DNA of 64,000 nucleotides, from the NCBI GenBank assembly GCA_963702165.1, contig OY969722.1, positions 2,356,001-2,420,000 on the forward strand, written 5' to 3'. Source of the stretch: Terrimesophilobacter sp963702165 (GTDB lineage Bacteria > Actinomycetota > Actinomycetes > Actinomycetales > Microbacteriaceae). Made by a program: the position numbers and the translations under genes. Shown in pieces: positions 8,884 through 17,636 of the stretch. The notes under the pieces are model-generated. The model did not search any database, was not told the DNA's origin, and was given only the letters and a program-made list of their open reading frames with translations. Position 1 is the first letter of the stretch. The number at the start of each line of letters is the position of its first letter.

Positions 8884-8917
8884 GGGGCGCACCGGATTGC
8901 CCGTCTAGGGTGGGCGC

Positions 8918-10825
8918 ATGACCACCGCTCCGTTTGGCTCCTGGACCTCTCCGATCACCGCAGCGAGCCTGGTGGCGAGCGGACATCCGGTGTCCGGCGG
9001 ACGCTACGTGGGCGACGACATCTGGTGGCTCGAGGCTCGACCTGCTGAGAGCGGGCGGTTGGCGGTGCGCCGGCGCGAAGCATCCGGTGACGTCGTCGAC
9101 GTGCTGCCCGCGCCCTGGAACGCCCGCACGCGCGTGCACGAGTACGGGGGCGGCGCGTGGGCGGTGACGGATGCCGGTGCGCTGGTGTTCGCGGAGTTCG
9201 CCGACCAGCGTCTCTACCGGCTCGACCCGCAGAGCGCAGAGCCGGTGCCCCTCACGCCGGCCGATCAGGGCATGCGCTTCGCCGAGCTGAGCATCCGCGG
9301 CGACGAGGTCATCGCGGTGCGCGAAACCCATGCGGACGGCGACCTCGAACGGGACATCGTCGCGGTGGCGCTGGATGGCAGCGGCATCCGCTCGATCGTC
9401 GGCGGCTCGCGCTTCCTCGCCTACCCGCGCATCTCGCCGGACGGCGAGTGGCTCGCGTGGATAGCGTGGGACCACCCGAACATGCCGTGGGAGCGGACCG
9501 AGCTGCGCGTCGGGCAGCTCAGCGACGGCGCCGTCGCAGAGTGGAAGACGCTCATGGGCGCCGGCGGCGACGAGTCGGTGCTGCAGCCGGAGTGGGCCGA
9601 CTCGGCCACCATTCACGCGATCAGCGACCGCAGCGGGTGGTGGAACCTGTACCGCATCACGCTCGACGGTGCCATAGAGCAGCTCGACGCCGGCGACGCC
9701 GACACCGGGGGCGCCCTGTGGGCGCTCGGCACCAGGTGGCACCTGGCACTGGGCGACGGCAGGCTCCTCTACACCCGCACGGTCGGCACCGACGGCGTGC
9801 GTGTGCTCGAACCGCGCTCCGGCGTCACGCGTGACCTCGCACTGCCGCTCACGACGATTGGCCTGTGCGACGTCCACGGCGACCGCGTCCTGCTCACCGG
9901 CGGCAGTGCCACCATCGCCGGCGGGCTCCGCGAACTGAATGTCAGCACCGGCGAGCTCACCGACATCCGGTTGAACTCCGACGAGTTGCCGGACGCGGCC
10001 TACCTGCCAGAGGCCGAGGCGATGACCTTCACCGGTGAGCGTGACGTGCACGCGATCGTGTACCGGCCGCGGAACCCGGACTTCCAGGCGCCGCCCGGCG
10101 AGCTACCGCCGTTCGTGGCTGTCGTGCACGGCGGTCCGACCGGGCACAGCGCGCCCCAGCTGAGCCTCACCTACGCGTTCTTCGCCTCGCGCGGCATCGG
10201 CGTGATCGACATCAACTACGGCGGTTCGACCGGATACGGCCGCGAGTACCGGGAACGCCTGAACGGGCAGTGGGGTGTCGTCGACGTCGAGGACACCATC
10301 GTCGCCATCACCGGGCTGGCGGATGCCGGTATCGCCGACCCGAACCGGCTCGCCATCCGAGGTGGCTCGGCCGGCGGCTGGACGGTGCTCGCCGCGCTCG
10401 TCCAGTCGGACGTGTTCGCGTGCGGGGTCTCCTATTACGGAGTCGCCGACCTGGCTGCGCTGGCCGAAGACACCCACGACTTCGAGGCGCGCTACCTCGA
10501 CGGTCTCGTCGGTCCGTTGCCGGAGGCCGCCGATGTGTACCGCGACCGGGCCCCGATCAATCACGTCGACCAGCTGGACTGCCCGGTGCTGTTGCTGCAG
10601 GGACTCGACGACCCGGTCGTGCCGCCAAGCCAGTCGGAGGCGTTCCGGGATGCGCTGGTGGCCAAGGGCATCGCGCACGCCTACGTCGGCTACGAGGGGG
10701 AGTCGCACGGGTTCCGCCGCTCGGAGACGATCATCCACTCGATCCAGGCCGAGCTGTCGTTCTACGGACAGGTGATGGGCTTCGAGACACCGGACGTGCC
10801 GCAGCTCGAGCTGTGGCGGCCGTAA
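8918..10825 (+). CDS. S9-family serine peptidase (prolyl oligopeptidase / acylaminoacyl peptidase type)
   Basis: A 635-residue cytoplasmic peptidase with no signal peptide. The N-terminal two thirds carry beta-propeller-like repeats (for example FLAYPRISPDGEWLAWIAWD). The C-terminal alpha/beta hydrolase domain holds the catalytic Ser484 in RGGSAGGW, the Asp in GLDDPVVPP and the His in EGESHGFRR. VHGGPTGHSAPQ supplies the oxyanion hole. Length and order match dipeptidyl aminopeptidase/acylaminoacyl peptidases that trim short peptides. It stands alone between the palindromic repeat and a surface-protein gene. Confidence 0.92.
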   Translation: MTTAPFGSWTSPITAASLVASGHPVSGGRYVGDDIWWLEARPAESGRLAVRRREASGDVVDVLPAPWNARTRVHEYGGGAWAVTDAGALVFAEFADQRLYRLDPQSAEPVPLTPADQGMRFAELSIRGDEVIAVRETHADGDLERDIVAVALDGSGIRSIVGGSRFLAYPRISPDGEWLAWIAWDHPNMPWERTELRVGQLSDGAVAEWKTLMGAGGDESVLQPEWADSATIHAISDRSGWWNLYRITLDGAIEQLDAGDADTGGALWALGTRWHLALGDGRLLYTRTVGTDGVRVLEPRSGVTRDLALPLTTIGLCDVHGDRVLLTGGSATIAGGLRELNVSTGELTDIRLNSDELPDAAYLPEAEAMTFTGERDVHAIVYRPRNPDFQAPPGELPPFVAVVHGGPTGHSAPQLSLTYAFFASRGIGVIDINYGGSTGYGREYRERLNGQWGVVDVEDTIVAITGLADAGIADPNRLAIRGGSAGGWTVLAALVQSDVFACGVSYYGVADLAALAEDTHDFEARYLDGLVGPLPEAADVYRDRAPINHVDQLDCPVLLLQGLDDPVVPPSQSEAFRDALVAKGIAHAYVGYEGESHGFRRSETIIHSIQAELSFYGQVMGFETPDVPQLELWRP

Positions 10826-10834
10826 GACGATGCT

Positions 10835-10897
10835 GTCCACCACCCGCATTGGGGCGATGGCAAACGGATTCTGGCGGATGAGATTGGCCGATATACC
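10835..10897 (+). promoter_or_regulatory. conserved CCC-N5-GGGG motif and candidate promoter of the surface-protein gene
   Basis: Positions 10835-10854 (GTCCACCACCCGCATTGGGG) recur at 12484-12503 with one mismatch. A plausible sigma-70-like promoter follows: TTCTGG at 10869-10874, a 17-nt spacer, and TATACC at 10892-10897. The motif is about 100 nt before the GTG of the LPXTG protein, just upstream of the -35, where an activator would sit. Confidence 0.5.
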
Positions 10898-10952
10898 ACT
10901 AACGTGAACTCCGGCGCCCGTACCCGACGAGCGTCATCCCCGGAGGTCCCGC

Positions 10953-12455
10953 GTGTCCCGAAGCCTTGCCCTACTTCTTTCCGTTTTCATCGCAGTGCCG
11001 CTGGCGCTCGCCTCGCCGCTCGCGGCGACCGCCGAGGTGCCGGATGCCGGTTCCCCAGTCGCTGATGCGAGTGCAGAGATCCAGGATGCCGACCACGTCG
11101 CAGCCACACCAGAGATCGTGGAGCCACCGGCGGTGGATCAGGAATCCATACTTGACGTTCCGGATGCCATAGCCGAGGATTCTGATTCGCCTACCGCGCC
11201 ATCCGCATCCGTCATGGCAGCAGGCACGCAGTCGGCAACGTTCACCGCAGGTGTGGCGGGCAGCTTCACACCCGTTTTCTCTGGTGTTGCGGCGTATATC
11301 GCAGTCGGTGCAGGGTCGTCGCTGCCGCCCGGACTGTCGCTCGATAACAACACCGGCGTCATTTCGGGAACCGCATCGCGCGCTGGTGCTGGCATCACCT
11401 CGGTGGTGCTGAACGTGGACGACGCGGACGGCCGCACGTCCACGAACATCGTTGTTGACATCGAGGTTCTCGCCGCGCCCTTTTTCCGTTTCCCCGAGCG
11501 GCTGGCTCTTCGAGAAGGCGTCCCCGCAGACTTTCTGGTCGTCGTTGAGGCTGGCTGGCCATATCTTGCCGGAGTCAGCCTCGATGTGCTTGTGCCCGGC
11601 GTGAGCATCGCGTTCGTCAACGGGACGACAACAGCCATCGAGGTCGGGTTCAGCGGAATGCCAGAGGCGGGTACAGCAGGCGAATACGTGATGTCCTGGT
11701 CAGCGAGCAACAGCGCCGACCTTCACGCAAGCGCGCAAATGATTGTGACCGTTCTGCCACCATTCGTCGCCCCGCAACTGACCGGCGACAGCGCCATCGA
11801 CCTCCTCGAGGGGGAACCGGGCTCATACGCGACCGTGCTCACGCAGGGCGACCCTAGCGACGCCACAGTGTCGATCGGCTCGGGCACACTTCCGGCGGGC
11901 CTCTCGCTCGACCCGGCAACCGGGGAGATCTCAGGAACGCCTGAGACCGGTACCGCCGGAACCTATGACGTCACGCTCATCGCGCGCGGTTCTGACGGGC
12001 CACCGTCGCTGCCGCTCCCGGTGCGGATCACCGTCACCGCGCAATCCTCGTTCGTGCTGGAGTCGTCCTCCGTCACGCTGACCGGCGGTGAGTTCGTCGT
12101 GTCCGGCGGTGGCCTCATACCGGGCAGCACCGTCGCCATCGAGCTGCACTCGACACCAGTGCTGCTGGGCACCGTGACAGCGGATGCCACGGGCGCGTTC
12201 TCGCTGCGGGTGCCAGCCCTTCCGGCCGGCATCGCTTTCGGAGCTCACCGGATCGTGGCAACAGCAACGTCCCCCGGAGGCGTCGTACGCGTCGCCGAGG
12301 TTGCGGTCACGGTGCCTCGGCCCGCGACCGCGGTGCAGCCAGCCGCTCTTCCGGCCACCGGCACCGATTCGGCCGGGCCGCTCGCCGTCGCGCTTCTGCT
12401 GCTTCTGGCCGGCGGGGCGCTGGTGATGCTGCACGGTCGCCGCCGGACCGCCTAG
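10953..12455 (+). CDS. sortase-anchored surface protein with putative-Ig (He_PIG-like) domains
   Basis: A 500-residue secreted protein. An N-terminal signal peptide (LALLLSVFIAVPLALASP, cleavage near AATA) is followed by an acidic low-complexity stretch. Two putative-Ig modules carry the signatures LPPGLSLDNNTGVISGT and LPAGLSLDPATGEISGT, with an Ig-like domain after residue 365. The C-terminus is a cell-wall sorting signal: LPATG, a hydrophobic segment and RRR. A sortase should link it to peptidoglycan. The GTG start has CGGAGG 7 nt before it. An adhesive or structural role is likely, but the ligand is unknown. Confidence 0.82.
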   Translation: MSRSLALLLSVFIAVPLALASPLAATAEVPDAGSPVADASAEIQDADHVAATPEIVEPPAVDQESILDVPDAIAEDSDSPTAPSASVMAAGTQSATFTAGVAGSFTPVFSGVAAYIAVGAGSSLPPGLSLDNNTGVISGTASRAGAGITSVVLNVDDADGRTSTNIVVDIEVLAAPFFRFPERLALREGVPADFLVVVEAGWPYLAGVSLDVLVPGVSIAFVNGTTTAIEVGFSGMPEAGTAGEYVMSWSASNSADLHASAQMIVTVLPPFVAPQLTGDSAIDLLEGEPGSYATVLTQGDPSDATVSIGSGTLPAGLSLDPATGEISGTPETGTAGTYDVTLIARGSDGPPSLPLPVRITVTAQSSFVLESSSVTLTGGEFVVSGGGLIPGSTVAIELHSTPVLLGTVTADATGAFSLRVPALPAGIAFGAHRIVATATSPGGVVRVAEVAVTVPRPATAVQPAALPATGTDSAGPLAVALLLLLAGGALVMLHGRRRTA

Positions 12456-12483
12456 CGCAGCATGGGCGCCGGAAGACCGCCCG

Positions 12484-12534
12484 GTCCACCACCCACATTG
12501 GGGAATTCGCCTGGCGAACTCCGCTGGTTAACCT
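12484..12534 (+). promoter_or_regulatory. second copy of the CCC-N5-GGGG motif with candidate promoter
   Basis: 12484-12503 matches 10835-10854 at 19 of 20 bases. A weak -35/-10 pair follows: TTCGCC at 12506-12511, a 17-nt spacer and TAACCT at 12529-12534. The GTG of a small exported ORF is about 80 nt downstream. The shared sequence suggests co-regulation with the LPXTG gene. Confidence 0.45.
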
Positions 12535-12583
12535 TGAGACACCCGCTTACCCTTCTTATCCGCCTGCCCGAAAGGCGTTTACT

Positions 12584-12820
12584 GTGCAGCCACGCCTGCG
12601 TCGTTTTGCCCCAACTGCCGCGCTTCTCGCGACGGCATCACTCGTCGACATCGCGGCGCTCGCCCAGGCGTCCAACGTCGCTCGAGACCCGCATCCCTCG
12701 ACGAGGCTGCCGCTTGCGATCGGTGCTGGCGCCACAGCAGGCGCATTGATGACAAACCGGGGCAGCGTCGAGGCTGCGGCGCAGAGGACAGCCGGCTTGC
12801 ACCCCCGATTGGGGATATAA
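12584..12820 (+). CDS. small putative exported protein, unknown
   Basis: A 78-residue GTG-start ORF with AAAGG about 9 nt upstream. The N-terminus (QPRLRRFAPTAALLATASLVDIAALAQAS) has a positively charged end and a hydrophobic stretch resembling a signal peptide. A second hydrophobic patch, LPLAIGAGATAGALM, follows. No family is recognised. The upstream motif copy and RBS support expression, but codon use is not strongly biased, so it may be a remnant of a larger surface-protein gene. Confidence 0.4.
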   Translation: MQPRLRRFAPTAALLATASLVDIAALAQASNVARDPHPSTRLPLAIGAGATAGALMTNRGSVEAAAQRTAGLHPRLGI

Positions 12821-12957
12821 AAGGCGCACCGGGTCGCAATAGTGTTGGCGCCAGTCGGCGGGGAACGAATCGGTGGCCCCATCCCCCTTGGAGGTCGCAG
12901 ATGTTCCCGCTGACTCACACCCGTGGCCATCGCCGCTCGTCCATCGCAAACTGCTGA
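12801..12957 (+). other. third motif copy plus orphan Shine-Dalgarno and 18-codon ORF
   Basis: CCCCCGATTGGGG lies at 12802-12814. About 86 nt on, TTGGAGG precedes ATG 12901 with ideal spacing, but the frame stops at 12957 after 18 codons (MFPLTHTRGHRRSSIANC). The layout copies the two units upstream (motif, 80-100 nt, strong RBS, start). This suggests a leftover promoter/5' end of a deleted surface-protein gene, or a leader peptide. The rest of 12958-13073 shows nothing recognisable. Confidence 0.35.
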
Positions 12958-13073
12958 CTCTCATCTACCCCAGCGGGCAACCGCAACGGGAGTCGACGAC
13001 TTCGCGTGCTGCGCGGCGATGGCCACGGGCCCTGACCGTAAGGCGTATCGGCGGTCCGGTCTAGCCTTGAAGC

Positions 13074-14879
13074 ATGACCCCGGCGCTCTCTGTCCTCGAG
13101 AAGACGTTCGGCTATGACGCGTTCCGCGGGCAGCAGGCGGACATCATCAGCCACGTCGTCGGCGGCGGCGATGCGGTTGTGCTCATGCCCACCGGCGGTG
13201 GCAAGTCGCTGTGCTACCAGATCCCGTCGCTCGTTCGCGACGGCACCGGTGTGGTCATCTCGCCACTGATCGCGCTCATGCAGGACCAGGTCGACGCGCT
13301 CGAGGCGGTCGGCGTGCGCGCCGCGTTCCTCAACTCGACGCAGGGCCCGGATGAGCGCACCCGTGTCGAGGCGGCTTTCGTCGCAGGAGAGCTCGACTTG
13401 CTCTACCTCGCCCCGGAGCGCCTCACCATGGGCTCCACCCAGACCCTGCTCGACCGCGGTCGCATCGCACTGTTCGCGATCGACGAGGCGCACTGTGTCT
13501 CGCAGTGGGGCCACGACTTCCGTCCCGACTACCTCTCCCTGTCGATGCTGCACGAGCGCTGGCCGTCGGTGCCGCGCATCGCGCTCACCGCAACTGCGAC
13601 GCGCGCGACGCACGAGGACATCACCAAGCGGCTGCAGCTGCAGTCAGCCCGGCACTTCGTCGCCAGCTTCGACCGCCCCAACATCCAGTACCGGATCGTG
13701 CAGAAGGAGCAGCCGCAGAAGCAGCTGCTCGAGTTCCTCCGCACAGAGCACGACGGCGACGCGGGCATCGTCTACTGCCTGTCCAGGGCATCCGTCGAGA
13801 AGACCGCGCAGTTCCTCACCGAGCAGGGCATCCCCGCACTGCCGTACCACGCTGGCCTCGACTCGCGCATCCGGTCGGCGAACCAGGCCCGCTTCCTGCG
13901 CGAGGACGGCATCGTGATGGTCGCCACCATCGCGTTCGGGATGGGCATCGACAAGCCCGACGTGCGCTTCGTCGCCCACCTCGACTTGCCGAAGAGCGTC
14001 GAGGGCTACTACCAGGAGACGGGCCGCGCGGGCCGTGACGGCTTGCCCTCTACCGCTTGGCTCACCTACGGCCTGCAGGATGTCATGCAGCAGCGGCGCA
14101 TGATCGACACGTCAGAGGGCGACGCGGCGCACAAACGGCGGATGTCGCAGCACCTCGACGCGATGCTCGCTCTATGCGAGACGGTCGAGTGCCGGCGCGT
14201 GCAACTGCTCGCCTACTTCGGGCAGGAGTCGACTCCGTGCGGCAACTGCGACACCTGCATCGAGCCGCCCGAGTCCTGGGACGGCACCGTCCCGGCCCAG
14301 AAGCTGCTGTCGACGGTGGTGCGACTGCAGCGCGAGCGCAACCAGCGGTTCGGCGCCGGGCACATCATCGACATCCTGCTCGGCAAGCAGACCCCCCGGG
14401 TCGACGCCCAGGGGCATGACTCGCTCAGCACCTTCGGAATCGGCGGCGAACTGAGTGAACAGGAGTGGCGCGGCGTGGTCCGGCAGTTGCTGGCGCAGGG
14501 GCTGCTTGCGGTGCAGGGCAGCGACAACTATCCGACGCTCGGGATCACGGATGCCAGTGGTGCGGTGCTCGCAGGCAAGCGTCCCGTCCGGTTGCGTCGC
14601 GAACTGCCGCGGGCGAAGACCCGCAGCAGTCGTCGCGTCGCCCCCGGCGCCGACCTGCCCGAGGGCGCCCAGCCGCTATTCGAGTCGTTGCGCGGCTGGC
14701 GCGCCGAGCAGGCCAAGGAACAGGGCGTCCCCGCCTACGTCATCTTCCACGACGCGACGCTGCGTGAAATTGCGACAGCGCGCCCAGCATCCCTCAGCCA
14801 ACTCGGCACGATCACGGGTGTCGGCGCCGCCAAGCTCGAGCGGTACGGCGAGCAGGTCCTGCAGGTGCTCGCCGACTAA
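13074..14879 (+). CDS. recQ: ATP-dependent DNA helicase RecQ
   Basis: A 601-residue superfamily 2, 3'-5' helicase. Walker A is MPTGGGKSLCYQIP, the DEAH box with aromatic loop is IDEAHCVSQWGHDFRPDY, and motif VI is YYQETGRAGRDG. The RQC zinc site has Cys residues in LALCETVECRR and STPCGNCDTC. An HRDC domain closes the protein (FESLRGWRAEQAKEQGVPAYVIFHD to the end). Full length for RecQ. It acts in recombination and replication-fork repair and is not functionally tied to the flanking surface genes. Confidence 0.96.
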   Translation: MTPALSVLEKTFGYDAFRGQQADIISHVVGGGDAVVLMPTGGGKSLCYQIPSLVRDGTGVVISPLIALMQDQVDALEAVGVRAAFLNSTQGPDERTRVEAAFVAGELDLLYLAPERLTMGSTQTLLDRGRIALFAIDEAHCVSQWGHDFRPDYLSLSMLHERWPSVPRIALTATATRATHEDITKRLQLQSARHFVASFDRPNIQYRIVQKEQPQKQLLEFLRTEHDGDAGIVYCLSRASVEKTAQFLTEQGIPALPYHAGLDSRIRSANQARFLREDGIVMVATIAFGMGIDKPDVRFVAHLDLPKSVEGYYQETGRAGRDGLPSTAWLTYGLQDVMQQRRMIDTSEGDAAHKRRMSQHLDAMLALCETVECRRVQLLAYFGQESTPCGNCDTCIEPPESWDGTVPAQKLLSTVVRLQRERNQRFGAGHIIDILLGKQTPRVDAQGHDSLSTFGIGGELSEQEWRGVVRQLLAQGLLAVQGSDNYPTLGITDASGAVLAGKRPVRLRRELPRAKTRSSRRVAPGADLPEGAQPLFESLRGWRAEQAKEQGVPAYVIFHDATLREIATARPASLSQLGTITGVGAAKLERYGEQVLQVLAD

Positions 14880-14928
14880 GCCTTACTCGGGTCTAGCGAA
14901 CTGCGACGGTCGGGCCTACTGTTTGTCC

Positions 14929-15506
14929 ATGGCACGCAGGCGCAGGCTGGCGATCGTGATCGGCGCTGTGCTCGCCATGCTGGCGTCGCCGGTGTCGTCG
15001 CCTTCGACCTGCCGGCGAGGAGACCGGCCGGCAGCTCGGATGCAGTCGACACGACACCGACGTCGATGCCCGGTCAAGAGGTGGACAGCACCAACCCACC
15101 CGGCGACGCCCCAACGAGCCTGCCCCTCCCGCCCAACGACGATGGCCCCCTCGTGACCCGACCGCTCCCCAAACCTGGTGCGGCCGAGGGCGAACTGGTC
15201 CCCGGCTTCCCCTCCGACCTGCTGCCCACTCCTGCCGGCTCGGCGGTGGTCAGCAGTTCCGTCGCCACAGAAGGTGACCACATGCAGGCCGGTGTGACTG
15301 CCACCTCCACGCTGACCCCCGACGAAGTTGTCGCGTTCTATCAGGCGACCTACGCATCACTCGGCCTCACCGATCGGCAGACGAACGCCATCCCTGGGTC
15401 CACCGCGTACGCGTTTTCCCGCGGCGACAACACGATCACGCTCACCGTCGCGCCGGCGGAGTCCGGCAGCGCCTTCTCCCTCTTCGGCGCGTTCCGGGCT
15501 GGCTGA
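14929..15506 (+). pseudogene. membrane-anchored secreted protein with a frameshift
   Basis: ATG 14929 opens a signal-anchor (MARRRRLAIVIGAVLAML) that runs out of frame near 14983. The other frame continues naturally as GVAGVVAFDLPARRPAG, a Pro/Thr-rich linker and a roughly 90-residue folded domain ending at 15506. Adding one base restores a single 192-codon frame: the span is 578 nt, one short of a multiple of three. It is either a 1-nt deletion that inactivates the gene or a sequencing error. The part from ATG 15066 could still be translated but would not be exported. Function unknown. Confidence 0.7.
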
Positions 15507-15524
15507 CCAACTCCGCCCCATTTG

Positions 15525-15539
15525 CCACCCGTTCGGGGG
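15525..15539 (+). promoter_or_regulatory. CCACCC-N4-GGGGG motif upstream of the polysaccharide locus
   Basis: CCACCCGTTCGGGGG resembles the motif before the LPXTG gene, with one base less between the C and G runs. It lies 150 nt upstream of the first exopolysaccharide gene (15689) in a 182-bp intergenic region, which otherwise shows only a purine-rich AACGAGGGG at 15587-15595. Confidence 0.35.
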
Positions 15540-15688
15540 TCAGTGACTCGCGAATCGACGCGCTAACCTCCTACCTACGTAACGCAAACGAGGGGCATCG
15601 CCGACAGTGACGTTGGCATAAGCCATCGTCGTGGAGCGCTCATCAGGGAGACGACGCTCCGCCCAACCCGAGTACCTGTAGACCCGAA

Positions 15689-16834
15689 ATGCAGGCTATG
15701 TTCAGTGACCCGATTTACTCCGGTCCACCCGACTGGACCCCCACCGTGGAGCGCGCCAGCGCGCTGATTCCGCTGGCCACCGCCGGTCTGGCGGCCGCTT
15801 ACCTGGCTGCCACCTCAGAATTCGCTCAGACCCTGCGGCTGCTACTCCCGGACGGACTGGTACAGCGCGAGGGGACGAACCTCCGCTACGCGGCGATCGC
15901 GGCGCTTGGTCTTTCCCGCGCCGGGGCGGCGCGCAGCGACCTCGTGCTGCGCGGCAAGCCGCTCGACAACTTCACCCGCACCATTGTCGACCGCGCCGGG
16001 AACGGCGCCGAGTCCGGCGCGGTCGCACTGGCGGCGTGGACAGCGGCGGAGGTGCTCGGCGAGCCCAGCCGCTCCCTCCTCGACCGGATGCGTGAGCTGC
16101 TGACGGCCGACCGGCCCATCCCTGTTGTTGACACCGCCTGGATGCTCACTGCCGCCGTCGCCTCGGACGACACCGAACTTGCCGCGCTTGCGCGGGACGT
16201 GCTGCTGGGCGCCCAGGGCGGCGAAGGCATCTTCCCGCACGCCATCCCGGCGGCCTCACTGGGCCGATGGCGTGCCCATGTCGGCTGCTTCGCCGACCAG
16301 ATCTATCCCATTCAGGCGCTGGCCCGCTTCGCGGCGAAATTCAACGACGCCGAGGCACTCGCGGCGTCGAACCGCACCGCCGCCAGGATCTGCGAGGTGC
16401 AGGGATCCGCCGGCCAGTGGTGGTGGCATTACGATGCGCGCGATGGATCCGTCGTGGAGCAGTACCCGGTGTACAGCGTCCACCAACACGGGATGGCGCC
16501 GATGGCGCTGTTCGATCTCGCCGCTGCTGGGGGAGTCGACCACCAGGACGCGATCGATCTCGGCTTCCGCTGGCTGACCACTCGCCCTGAAACGACCGAG
16601 CCGCTGATCTCTGGGCGCCATTCGCTCATCTGGCGGAAGGTCGGCCGGAGGGAACCACCGAAGTTCGTCCGCAAGGCGTCGGCCGTCACTACCTCTTTGC
16701 GCCCCGGGTGGCGACTTCCGGGGCGAGACACGTTGTTCCCGCCGGGACCCATCGATCACGAGTGCCGACCGTACGAACTGGGTTGGCTGCTCTACGCGTG
16801 GGCGTCGGAGCCGATCGCGAAGGAGACACCATGA
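15689..16834 (+). CDS. unrecognised exopolysaccharide-locus protein, helical-repeat type
   Basis: A 381-residue soluble protein with no signal peptide or membrane segment. It is rich in short Ala-rich helices and aromatic/Gly turns (GQWWWHYDARDGSVVEQYPVYSVHQHGMAPMAL), which resembles an alpha/alpha-toroid fold seen in terpene cyclases, glycosidases and epimerase-like proteins. That is pattern recognition only. It overlaps the WecG-type gene by ATGA, so the two are translationally coupled, and a role in polysaccharide assembly or modification is likely. The ATG 15689 start has a weak RBS; ATG 15698 is an alternative. Confidence 0.65.
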   Translation: MQAMFSDPIYSGPPDWTPTVERASALIPLATAGLAAAYLAATSEFAQTLRLLLPDGLVQREGTNLRYAAIAALGLSRAGAARSDLVLRGKPLDNFTRTIVDRAGNGAESGAVALAAWTAAEVLGEPSRSLLDRMRELLTADRPIPVVDTAWMLTAAVASDDTELAALARDVLLGAQGGEGIFPHAIPAASLGRWRAHVGCFADQIYPIQALARFAAKFNDAEALAASNRTAARICEVQGSAGQWWWHYDARDGSVVEQYPVYSVHQHGMAPMALFDLAAAGGVDHQDAIDLGFRWLTTRPETTEPLISGRHSLIWRKVGRREPPKFVRKASAVTTSLRPGWRLPGRDTLFPPGPIDHECRPYELGWLLYAWASEPIAKETP

Positions 16835-17634
16835 CCGACGCCAGCTACCAGCTCGGCATCCGCCAGCCGCTCTATGGCTTGCTGGTGAATGCCATGACCA
16901 TGGAGCAGGTGCTTCAGGAGGCCGCCCAGCACACCGCGGACCGGAGCCGCTTCCTGATCGGCGTGGTCAACGCGGCCAAGATCGTCAAGCTGCGCAAGGA
17001 CGCGCTGCTGCGTGAATCGCTGCTGGTCCCGGATGTCGTGCTGGCCGACGGTCAGGCCGTGGTGTGGGCAAGTCGACTGCTGGGCCACCCGCTGCCGGAG
17101 CGGGTCGCGGGCATCGACCTGTTCGAGCGTTTGCTGGCTCTCGCTGACGAGCAACGCCGCTCGGTGTACTTCCTCGGCGCGCGGCAGGACGTGCTGGAGG
17201 CCATGGTCGAACGCGTGCGATCCCGGTACCCGAAGCTGGTCATCGCCGGCTACCGCGACGGCTACTTCGCAAGTGAAGAATCCGCTGCTGTCGCCGCCGC
17301 GATCGACGCAACCGGGGCCGACATGCTGTTCCTCGGCATGACGACGCCGAAGAAGGAAATCTTCCTCGCCGAGCATGGCGAATCGCTCGGCGTGCCGATC
17401 CAGCACGGCGTTGGGGGTTCCTTCGACATCCTGGCCGGGATCACCAAACGGGCTCCGGAGCGCTGGCAGCGGATGGGCCTCGAGTGGGCCTACCGCCTGC
17501 TGCAGGAACCGCGCCGGTTGTTCGCTCGCTACGCATCGACCAACGCCGTCTTCATCGCGCTGACGGTGCGGGAGCGTTTCCGCCCCACCGCGCCCTACCG
17601 ACTCACCAACGCGCCAGCGGAAGAGAAGGACTGA
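16831..17634 (+). CDS. WecG/TagA/CpsF-family glycosyltransferase
   Basis: 267 residues from ATG 16831 (AAGGAG upstream, overlapping the previous stop). The family signatures are VNAAKIVKLRKDALLRESLLVPD, ADGQAVVWASRLLG, GIDLFERLL, YFLGARQDVLE and FLGMTTPKKEIF. These membrane-associated enzymes add N-acetylmannosamine or its uronic acid to a polyprenyl-linked sugar. The next two genes make UDP-ManNAcA, so a ManNAcA transferase role is well supported by context. Confidence 0.9.
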   Translation: MTDASYQLGIRQPLYGLLVNAMTMEQVLQEAAQHTADRSRFLIGVVNAAKIVKLRKDALLRESLLVPDVVLADGQAVVWASRLLGHPLPERVAGIDLFERLLALADEQRRSVYFLGARQDVLEAMVERVRSRYPKLVIAGYRDGYFASEESAAVAAAIDATGADMLFLGMTTPKKEIFLAEHGESLGVPIQHGVGGSFDILAGITKRAPERWQRMGLEWAYRLLQEPRRLFARYASTNAVFIALTVRERFRPTAPYRLTNAPAEEKD

Positions 17635-17636
17635 CT

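Noticed and set aside
6614..10051. 1145-codon open frame on the minus strand
   Set aside because: It is antisense to the acyl-CoA oxidase and S9 peptidase, whose motifs are clear. Its translation is Arg/Gly/Val-rich without domains, a typical GC-rich shadow.
12556..12964. overlapping minus-strand ORFs
   Set aside because: No ribosome sites or recognisable domains; they are opposite a region with plus-strand promoter-like units.
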